Source: Ktedonobacterales bacterium (GTDB lineage Bacteria; Chloroflexota; Ktedonobacteria; Ktedonobacterales; JADMIN01). From it: a stretch of DNA of 10,992 bases. How positions within the stretch are numbered: position 1 is the stretch's first letter; each line of letters opens with the position of its first letter. The notes under the pieces are model-generated. The model made no database searches and was not told the DNA's origin. It was given only the letters and a program-made list of their open reading frames with translations. A program made the position numbers and the translations under genes. This document shows, in pieces, positions 6,504 to 10,992 of the stretch. The DNA lies in assembly GCA_025928125.1 (NCBI GenBank), contig JAICKD010000043.1:1-10992 (forward strand), written 5' to 3'.

Positions 6504-7070
6504 ATGAGCAAGCATCCCCTACCGCAAGAGACGGTTTGGCTGGACAGCGCTGTTTTCACCCTGGGACACTCTACGTTGCCTATCGAGCGTTTCATCGCCT
6601 TGCTGCGTGCCTATGGCATCGAATGGCTCGTGGATATTCGCACAGTCCCACGTTCGCGCCATAACCCGCAATTCAACGACAGCGTCCTGGCGAGCAGCCT
6701 GGCGGCGGAATATATTGACTATGCGCATATGCCAGCTTTGGGCGGCCTGCGGCATGCGCGCAACGATTCTCCCAATGCTGGTTGGCGTAACCTGAGTTTT
6801 CGCGGCTATGCCGATTACATGCAGACCGCGGCATTTCAGGACGCGCTTGAAGCGCTCATTCAGATGAGCCACCACAAGCGCGTTGCCATCATGTGCGCCG
6901 AAACTCTGCCGTGGCGTTGCCATCGTTCGCTGGTGGCCGACGCGCTCAGTGTGCGCGGCATACCCGTCGTCGAGATTTTATCGGAAGGCAGCTACCGGAT
7001 GCATACACTCACGCCGTTTGCACAAGTAGACGGAACCCGAATCAGCTACCCGCCTGAGCCAGTTCCGTAG
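6504..7070 (+). CDS. DUF488 family protein
   Basis: This encodes 188 residues from ATG 6504. The protein has the DUF488 landmarks: FTLGHSTLPIERFIALL (18-34), GIEWLVDIRTVPRSRHNPQF (38-57), YADYM (102-106) and the C-terminal box MCAETLPWRCHRSLVADAL (130-148) with Cys131 and Cys139. Length is normal for the family. No signal peptide or membrane segment is seen, so it is cytoplasmic. The biochemical role is not established. The paired Cys box (C...PWRCHRS) is invariant in the family and looks like a metal- or redox-active site, which is inference. The gene stands alone on its strand and converges on the DUF2945 gene 77 bp away. Family assignment is very sure; function is open. Confidence 0.92.
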   Translation: MSKHPLPQETVWLDSAVFTLGHSTLPIERFIALLRAYGIEWLVDIRTVPRSRHNPQFNDSVLASSLAAEYIDYAHMPALGGLRHARNDSPNAGWRNLSFRGYADYMQTAAFQDALEALIQMSHHKRVAIMCAETLPWRCHRSLVADALSVRGIPVVEILSEGSYRMHTLTPFAQVDGTRISYPPEPVP

Positions 7071-7114
7071 CGAGGCACAATCCCTGGTTGGAAGAAGATT
7101 TGGCGCGGAGGCTC

Positions 7115-7129
7115 CTGAACGCAGTTCAG
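7115..7129. terminator. Short hairpin between convergent genes
   Basis: CTGAAC (7115-7120), loop GCA, GTTCAG (7124-7129) is a perfect 6-bp stem. It lies between the stop codons of the DUF488 gene (+) and the DUF2945 gene (-). There is no T run on either side, so termination is only suggested by position. Confidence 0.3.
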
Positions 7130-7147
7130 TCCCTGACACTCTAAGAA

Positions 7148-7363
7148 TCAGTCTCCGATCTTCTTCAACGCCGACCCTTTGTGCATAGCGACATGGTCTG
7201 TCTTGTCGCTTTTGATCTCGTATTGCGGCTCATCCTGGCTGGCGTGGTGCGTATACCCTTTGTACTCCACATCCTGCGTATGAATCTTGATGATTCTGCC
7301 ACTGACATACCCGGCTTCAGAATTCCAGGTTACATGATCGCCTACTTGAAAGCGCTTGCTCAC
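7148..7363 (-). CDS. DUF2945 / HVA1-family Tudor-like small protein
   Basis: This encodes 71 residues from a GTG start at 7361-7363, with GGAGG 6 nt upstream (complement of 7370-7374). An in-frame GTG at 7384 would add 7 residues but lacks a ribosome site. Conserved stretches are RFQVGDHVTWNSEAG (4-18), VSGRIIKIHTQDVEYKGYTH (20-39) and QYEIKSDKTDHVAMHKGSAL (47-66). They match the family called DUF2945 or hypervirulence-associated protein Tudor domain almost throughout. It is a single small beta-barrel domain, cytoplasmic, without cysteines. Family members occur widely in bacteria and fungi; the molecular role is not established, and nucleic-acid or protein binding is a guess from the Tudor-like fold. 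It appears monocistronic. Confidence 0.9.
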   Translation of the reverse strand: MSKRFQVGDHVTWNSEAGYVSGRIIKIHTQDVEYKGYTHHASQDEPQYEIKSDKTDHVAMHKGSALKKIGD

Positions 7364-7369
7364 CCCCGC

Positions 7370-7374
7370 CCTCC
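7370..7374 (-). promoter_or_regulatory. Ribosome binding site that decides the DUF2945 start
   Basis: On the minus strand GGAGG lies 6 nt before GTG 7361-7363. This favours it over the GTG at 7384, inside whose frame the site itself lies. Confidence 0.5.
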
Positions 7375-7561
7375 AATGCGACACTACTTGATGAGTCCGA
7401 TAGCATCTGTATCAGAGGGTATCACACGGGGTGGATGACAATCTCCAGGTTCGGATTCTGGACTAAAGAAGCGAGGTATATTACTGCTTTTGAAGCATAT
7501 CAGGAATCGGCTGTGCTATTCCGCGAGTGCTGAAACCGCTGCTGACGCAGACCGCGTGAGC

Positions 7562-7586
7562 GACACAAAGCGACAGGCTTTGTGTC
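7562..7586. repeat. Perfect 10-bp inverted repeat (hairpin)
   Basis: GACACAAAGC (7562-7571) and GCTTTGTGTC (7577-7586) are exact complements around the 5-nt loop GACAG. No T run follows on either strand, so a simple intrinsic terminator is unlikely. It could be part of a structured RNA or a protein-binding site. Confidence 0.5.
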
Positions 7587-7639
7587 ATCGAATGATCTGC
7601 TTCAACAGCTTGGCGTTTGAGTTCGAGAGATCTCAACTT

Positions 7640-7665
7640 GACGGGGACTGACGAGAACTGACGAG
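7640..7665. repeat. Short 10-bp tandem repeat
   Basis: ACTGACGAG occurs at 7647-7655 and again at 7657-7665, a period of exactly 10 bp. A degenerate earlier unit (CTTGACGGG) starts near 7637. A 10-bp period places each unit on roughly the same face of the helix, which would suit co-operative protein binding; this is inference. Confidence 0.45.
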
Positions 7666-7780
7666 GAAGCGCTTGGAACATATACGCCCAATAGCTGGTT
7701 GGCGCTCTCCATGGTTAAAGACTGTGGGTACTCAGCAAGGCAGGCATACGAAGCATTCCTAAGGTACCGTAAACCAAACT

Positions 7781-7794
7781 CTGAAGAATTTCAG
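7781..7794 (-). terminator. Possible short terminator hairpin after tRNA-Gly
   Basis: On the minus strand, two bases past the encoded CCA, CTGAA-ATTC-TTCAG forms a 5-bp stem and is followed by the T-rich AGTTTGGTTTA. The stem is short, so this is a weak call. Confidence 0.3.
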
Positions 7795-7796
7795 CG

Positions 7797-7872
7797 TGGA
7801 GCGGGAGACGGGACTCGAACCCGCGACAGCCTGCTTGGAAGGCAGGTACTCTACCAACTGAGCTACTCCCGC
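7797..7872 (-). tRNA. tRNA-Gly (anticodon TCC)
   Basis: On the minus strand the sequence folds into a full cloverleaf. The 7-bp acceptor is GCGGGAG/CTCCCGC, with linker TA and a D arm with loop AGTTGGTA. The anticodon stem CCTGC/GCAGG has loop CTTCCAA, giving anticodon TCC. The variable loop has 5 nt, and the T arm is GCGGG/CCCGT (last pair G:U) with loop TTCGAGT. The discriminator is T, as is usual for bacterial tRNA-Gly, and the 3' CCA is encoded (7797-7799). It reads GGA and other GGN codons by wobble. It has its own promoter upstream and is transcribed away from the acylphosphatase-gatCA operon. Confidence 0.97.
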
Positions 7873-7911
7873 AAGCGCCACCTCCGCAGTCGAAGACGGC
7901 TTGCGATGCAC

Positions 7912-7940
7912 ATTGTATCATATCGCCGTGCCAGTGTGTA
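7912..7940 (-). promoter_or_regulatory. Promoter of the tRNA-Gly gene
   Basis: On the minus strand TACACA (7935-7940, 4 of 6 bases of TTGACA) and TACAAT (7912-7917, 5 of 6 bases of TATAAT) are separated by exactly 17 bp. Transcription would start near 7905 and give a leader of about 33 nt before the tRNA. Confidence 0.5.
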
Positions 7941-7955
7941 GACTGCGTACCCTCC

Positions 7956-7985
7956 TTGCGGATAGCGCGGTGCGCATACTATCAT
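7956..7985 (+). promoter_or_regulatory. Possible promoter for the acylphosphatase-gatC-gatA-cobS operon
   Basis: TTGCGG (7956-7961) and TATCAT (7980-7985) are separated by 18 bp. The -10 matches TATAAT at 5 of 6 bases, while the -35 matches only TTG. It is divergent from the tRNA promoter, with 15 bp between the two -35 boxes. Transcription would begin about 80 bp before the acylphosphatase start. Confidence 0.35.
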
Positions 7986-8072
7986 GCATGAGGCGGATGC
8001 GCCTGGGGCGTGTACGTTGCTGCCTCTGGCTCATGGCAACGTTGGCGGGCAAGAAAGGCAGTGGGCGCAGTT

Positions 8073-8375
8073 ATGGCAGGCGGACATGATGGGCAGCGGC
8101 TGACCGCCACCGTGCGCGGCTACGTGCAGGGCGTTGGCTACCGCTACTACGTGCTGCAGCATGCCCGCGCGCTTGGCTTGACTGGGTTCACCCGCAACGA
8201 GCCTGACGACTCGGTGACAGTTGTCGCCGAGGGTCCGTCGAGCCTGTTGGCGGGATTGATAGAGGCAGTGCGACGCGGCCCCGAAGGCGCTGATGTTCAG
8301 GATGTTCAGATATCCTGGGGGCCAGCGACACAGGAGTTTCCGACGTTTCGCATCGCGGCTACATCACAGCGCTGA
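8073..8375 (+). CDS. acyP: Acylphosphatase
   Basis: This encodes 100 residues from ATG 8073, the normal size. In-frame GTG codons at 8010 and 8061 would extend it but add nothing conserved, and no start here has a strong ribosome site. The protein is a small alpha/beta sandwich that hydrolyses acyl phosphates such as acetyl or carbamoyl phosphate to the carboxylate and phosphate in the cytoplasm. The signature VRGYVQGVGYRYYV (14-27) contains the phosphate-binding loop and catalytic Arg24. GFTRNEPDDSV (38-48) contains catalytic Asn42. Two details differ from the commonest sequence: GYR replaces G(F)FR, and DDSV replaces DGSV. It appears to be the first gene of an operon with gatC 42 bp downstream. 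That link to tRNA amidation has no known mechanistic basis. Confidence 0.9.
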   Translation: MAGGHDGQRLTATVRGYVQGVGYRYYVLQHARALGLTGFTRNEPDDSVTVVAEGPSSLLAGLIEAVRRGPEGADVQDVQISWGPATQEFPTFRIAATSQR

Positions 8376-8417
8376 TAGCTGCTTGCCTGTGAATGAGTAG
8401 AAATAAGAGATACCGAG

Positions 8418-8708
8418 ATGAGTATTGATCGCAAGACCGTGGACCACGTGGCGATGCTGGCGCGCCTCGCGCTGACTGACGACGAACGCGAGCGTACCCA
8501 GGAGCAGCTTTCGGCGATTCTGGAACATATCAACGTGATTGCCGAGGCCGAGACCAGTCAGGTTCCCGCGACTGCCCATATCCTGCCGGTCGAAAATGTG
8601 ATGACGGCGGATCAGTCTCGCCCGTCATGCACGCCTGACGAGTTGCTGGCGAACGCTCCGGCGCGCGAGGGAGAGTATTTCCGCGTGCGGGCAGTACTCG
8701 AAGAGTAA
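8418..8708 (+). CDS. gatC: Asp-tRNA(Asn)/Glu-tRNA(Gln) amidotransferase subunit C
   Basis: This encodes 96 residues from ATG, the standard GatC length. The N-terminal pattern MSIDRKTVDHVAMLARLALT, then ERTQEQLSAILEHINVI, is typical. The second half (HILPVENVMTADQSRPS, about 54-70) is the extended segment that wraps around GatA, followed by GEYFRVRAVLEE at the end. GatC has no catalytic residues; it stabilises the GatA-GatB contact in the complex that converts mischarged Glu-tRNA(Gln) or Asp-tRNA(Asn) to the amidated form. Only a weak purine-rich site (AAGAGAT) precedes the start. gatA follows after 54 bp, where small inverted repeats occur near 8727-8744. Confidence 0.95.
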   Translation: MSIDRKTVDHVAMLARLALTDDERERTQEQLSAILEHINVIAEAETSQVPATAHILPVENVMTADQSRPSCTPDELLANAPAREGEYFRVRAVLEE

Positions 8709-8762
8709 TGAACCTGCTAAGCAATGATCTGAATATCCAGATATGAGATAGAGGAGACTTCC

Positions 8763-10259
8763 GTGGCGGATCTCTGGCAATTATCAATCAGCGAGGCGCT
8801 TGAAAAGCTCGCGAGTGGCGATATCTCCGCGGTTGAGCTGACGCGCGCCCATCTCGAACGTATAGAGGCGGTCGAGGGCCGCGTGCGCTCGTTCGTGACC
8901 GTGACCGACCAGGATGCGCTGCGCGAGGCCGAGCAGGTTGACCGGATGCGTCGCGGTGGCGAGACGCCTGGCCCGCTGGCCGGGATTCCGCTGGCACTCA
9001 AGGATGTACTCTGCACGAAAGATGTGCGCACTACCTGCTCCTCGCGCATGCTCGAACATTTCGTGCCGCCCTATGATGCCACGGTGGTCAGCCGACTGCG
9101 CACGGCGGGCGCGATCTCGGTCGGCAAGACGAATATGGACGAGTTCGCGATGGGGTCATCCACCGAAAACTCAGCCTTCTTTCCAACACGCAATCCATGG
9201 GATCTCGACCGCGTGCCGGGCGGCAGCAGTGGCGGCTCGGCGGCTTCGGTGGCGGTCGGCGAGGCGATGGGAGCGCTCGGCTCCGACACCGGCGGCTCGG
9301 TCCGGCAACCCGGCGCGCTTACCAACACCGTCGCGCTCAAGCCCACCTATGGCCGTGTCTCGCGCTATGGCTTGATCGCGTTCGCCTCGTCGCTCGATCA
9401 AATTGGGCCATTTGCCCGTTCGGCGCGCGACGCCGCCCTCCTGATGAACGTCATCGCGGGCTACGATCCGCTCGATTCGACCTCGGTGAACCGCCCGACG
9501 CCCGACTATCTCGCGGCGCTGACCGGCGACGTGAAGGGACTGCGGATTGGCGTGCCGGAGGAGTATTTTGTCGAGGGCGTCGAGTCAGGCGTGAAGACGG
9601 CGGTCGAGGAGGCGATACAGACCTTTGTCTCACTGGGGGCGGAGGTTGGCGAGGTCTCACTGCCCCATACGCGCTACGGGGTCGCGGCGTACTACATCAT
9701 TGCTCCGGCTGAGTGCAGCGCCAACCTGGCCCGCTACGACGGCGTCAAATATGGCCTCTCGGTGCGTGATGGCGCGCACGATCTGGTGGAGACGACGGCA
9801 ATCACGCGCGCGAAGGGGTTCGGCGCGGAGGTCAAGCGGCGCATCATGCTCGGCGCCTATGCGCTATCGGCGGGCTACTACGATGCGTATTACCTCAAGG
9901 CGGAGAAGGTGCGGACGCTCATCAAGCGCGACTTCGACGAGGCGTTCGAGAAGTACGATCTGCTGATTGGGCCAACGTCGCCGACAGTCGCGTTCAAGCT
10001 CAATGAGAAGATGTCCGACCCGTATGCGATGTACCTCAACGATGTCTTCACCATCCCGGTCAACCTCGCGGGCAACTGCGGCATCTCGATTCCCGGCGGA
10101 TTCAGCGAGGGGCTGCCCGTCGGCGTGCAACTGATCGGCCCGTCCTTCGGCGAGGAGGTCCTGCTGCGCGCGGCGGACGCCTTCCAGCGTGTCACCGACT
10201 TCCATACGCGCTGGCCGGAACTGCCGCCGCAGAAGCGTGCCACCAAATCGCGCAAGTAG
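8763..10259 (+). CDS. gatA: Asp-tRNA(Asn)/Glu-tRNA(Gln) amidotransferase subunit A (glutaminase)
   Basis: This encodes 498 residues from GTG, with GAGGAG at 8751-8756 and a 6-nt spacer. It belongs to the amidase-signature family. The Ser-cisSer-Lys triad is visible: Lys80 (PLALKD), Ser155 in the loop PGGSSGGSAASV (152-163) as cis-Ser, and nucleophile Ser179 in GSDTGGSVRQP (173-183). The C-terminal part keeps YGLIAFASSLDQIGP (202-216) and NDVFTIPVNLAG (about 421-432), characteristic of GatA rather than other amidases. It releases ammonia from glutamine and passes it to GatB, which is not in this window. The segment after the nucleophile reads RQPGALTNTVALKPTYG, where most GatA proteins have RQPAAFCGVVGLKPTYG or similar, a local divergence. 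It lies between gatC and cobS on the same strand. Confidence 0.97.
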   Translation: MADLWQLSISEALEKLASGDISAVELTRAHLERIEAVEGRVRSFVTVTDQDALREAEQVDRMRRGGETPGPLAGIPLALKDVLCTKDVRTTCSSRMLEHFVPPYDATVVSRLRTAGAISVGKTNMDEFAMGSSTENSAFFPTRNPWDLDRVPGGSSGGSAASVAVGEAMGALGSDTGGSVRQPGALTNTVALKPTYGRVSRYGLIAFASSLDQIGPFARSARDAALLMNVIAGYDPLDSTSVNRPTPDYLAALTGDVKGLRIGVPEEYFVEGVESGVKTAVEEAIQTFVSLGAEVGEVSLPHTRYGVAAYYIIAPAECSANLARYDGVKYGLSVRDGAHDLVETTAITRAKGFGAEVKRRIMLGAYALSAGYYDAYYLKAEKVRTLIKRDFDEAFEKYDLLIGPTSPTVAFKLNEKMSDPYAMYLNDVFTIPVNLAGNCGISIPGGFSEGLPVGVQLIGPSFGEEVLLRAADAFQRVTDFHTRWPELPPQKRATKSRK

Positions 10260-10265
10260 CAGGAT

Positions 10266-10992
10266 ATGACGCCGGGAAAGAGGAACGGGTCGCCGCTATT
10301 AGGACTGGCACTGGCCGTCGAGTTTCTGACGGTGTTGCCGGTGCGCCGTGCGCGTGCGGACGAGACCGTGACAGCCGAGTCACCCGATATGGCGGGAGCG
10401 CTGCCCTGGTTTCCGCTGGTTGGCGCGCTGCTGGGGCTGGCGTTTGTTGGCCTGGACTGGGCGCTCTCATTCGTCTTCCCGCTGGGCATCCGTGCGGTGG
10501 CGCTACTGGTCTTCGACGCGCTGGTGACGGGAATGCTGCACCTCGATGGTTTCGTGGACTGCTGCGACGCGCTGCTGGGCGCGCGTACGGTCGAGCGGCG
10601 GCTGGAGATCCTGCGTGACAGCCGCGTCGGCGCGTATGGCGCGCTTGGTGGAGCGCTGCTGCTGATCGCGAACTTCGCCGCGCTCACTGCGCTTATGAGC
10701 GGCCCAGTTCGCGTGCTGGCGCTGCTGATTGCCCCCATCCTTGGCCGCTGGGGGATGGTCTACGCCGTCACGCGCTACCCCTATGCACGAGTGTCGGGCG
10801 CAGGCGCTCCCTTTCGCAGCCACAGCGGTCTCCATCTGATCCTAGCGAGCATTCTGATGCTTGTGCTGTTGGCGGCCAGCGCATTCGTCATCGGTAGCCC
10901 AATTCAGGCGATCACAGCCGCGTTCGTGCTGACTGGACTATTGCTTGTCGCGGCGCTGCTCGTGTTGCTGGGCTGGCTGGCGTGGGCCAGTC
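10266..10992 (+). CDS. cobS: Adenosylcobinamide-GDP ribazoletransferase (cobalamin synthase), 3' end cut
   Basis: The frame opens at ATG 10266, 6 bp after the gatA stop, and runs off the right edge after 242 codons. Family length is roughly 240-270 residues, so only a short end is missing. It is a polytopic inner-membrane protein. The N-terminal VEFLTVLPV (18-26) and the conserved acidic loop LHLDGFVDCCDALLG (91-105), then RRLEILRDSRVGAYG (111-125) with LGRWGMV (159-165), are the CobS active-site landmarks. CobS joins AdoCbi-GDP to alpha-ribazole (or its phosphate) to make adenosylcobalamin (phosphate), with Mg2+ held by the Asp residues. The ribosome site is weak (AGG only 2 nt before ATG), so translation may be coupled to gatA. 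Other cob genes would be expected downstream. A link to the gat genes beyond co-transcription is not known. Confidence 0.93.
   Translation, partial: MTPGKRNGSPLLGLALAVEFLTVLPVRRARADETVTAESPDMAGALPWFPLVGALLGLAFVGLDWALSFVFPLGIRAVALLVFDALVTGMLHLDGFVDCCDALLGARTVERRLEILRDSRVGAYGALGGALLLIANFAALTALMSGPVRVLALLIAPILGRWGMVYAVTRYPYARVSGAGAPFRSHSGLHLILASILMLVLLAASAFVIGSPIQAITAAFVLTGLLLVAALLVLLGWLAWAS

Larger units (their letters stand above)
7364..7796. other. 433-bp stretch without a recognisable gene; hairpins and a short tandem repeat
   Basis: No frame here resembles a known protein or has a proper ribosome site. It contains three hairpins: a perfect 10-bp stem at 7562-7571/7577-7586, a bulged 8-bp stem near 7620-7637, and CGCCCAA/TTGGCG at 7685-7691/7699-7704. 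A 10-bp direct repeat lies at 7647-7665. It separates the DUF2945 promoter side from the 3' end of the tRNA-Gly gene. It may hold a small structured RNA or regulatory DNA, or it may be decayed sequence. Confidence 0.5.

Noticed and set aside
7637..7665. CRISPR-like repeats
   Set aside because: The units are only about 10 bp and adjacent, with no spacers and no cas genes.
7481..7681. Minus-strand open frame of 66 codons in the gene-free stretch
   Set aside because: It has no Shine-Dalgarno site and no family resemblance, and the 10-bp hairpin and tandem repeat lie inside it. Chance opening is likelier.
7699..7941. Open frame of 80 codons across the tRNA
   Set aside because: Its middle (GDGTRTRDSLLGRQVLYQLSYSR) is the familiar false translation of the strand opposite a tRNA gene. 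The flanks match nothing and there is no ribosome site.
9890..10738. Long minus-strand frame (282 codons) across gatA and cobS
   Set aside because: Its composition is that of an antisense shadow (Ser/Arg/Pro-rich, no motif), and both genes on the other strand are well supported.
1..10992. Insertion sequence, prophage or integrated element
   Set aside because: No transposase, integrase, terminal inverted repeats with target duplication, or duplication of the tRNA 3' end was seen. The tRNA-Gly is intact and flanked by ordinary genes.

Overview
The window is a stretch of bacterial chromosome with moderately high GC, ATG/GTG starts and mostly clear Shine-Dalgarno sites. No insertion sequence, phage gene, integrase or CRISPR array was seen. 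The gene mix (a single-chain DUF2231-Rieske protein, a secreted protein with InlB-like repeats and a FIMAH-type domain, DUF488 and DUF2945 proteins, and acylphosphatase-gatC-gatA-cobS in a row) is compatible with Chloroflexota. This phylum call is inference from protein style and needs a phylogeny.

Layout, left half: the 3' end of a VOC/glyoxalase-type gene (+, to 163) converges on a SUKH (SMI1/KNR4) protein gene (-, 354-1154), with an 18-bp hairpin between them that probably terminates both. A 389-bp divergent spacer follows. Then come a CPA2-type cation:proton antiporter (+, 1544-2797) and a 681-residue secreted modular protein (+, 3038-5083). That protein has a signal peptide, a cysteine-rich domain with an HEIIEAATDP motif, InlB-like repeats and a FIMAH-like C-terminal domain.

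Layout, middle: facing the secreted protein is a membrane-anchored Rieske protein (-, 5307-6191). Directly behind its stop codon lies a 38-codon remnant of the C-terminus of an NAD-dependent epimerase/dehydratase (SDR). Divergent from the Rieske gene is a DUF488 gene (+, 6504-7070), which converges on a small DUF2945/HVA1 Tudor-like gene (-, 7148-7363). A 433-bp non-coding stretch with several hairpins and a 10-bp tandem repeat leads to tRNA-Gly(TCC) (-, 7797-7872).

Layout, right: the tRNA gene is divergent from an apparent operon of acylphosphatase, gatC, gatA and cobS (+, 8073 to the window end; cobS is cut near its 3' end). GatC and GatA are two of the three subunits of the tRNA-dependent amidotransferase that makes Gln-tRNA(Gln) and/or Asn-tRNA(Asn). 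GatB is not in the window. CobS joins adenosylcobinamide-GDP and alpha-ribazole in the last steps of B12 assembly.

The least ordinary items are the modular secreted protein, the SDR remnant behind the Rieske gene, the acidic-residue change in the antiporter core, and the structured non-coding stretch near 7560-7705. I found no convincing evidence for a wholly new multi-gene system.
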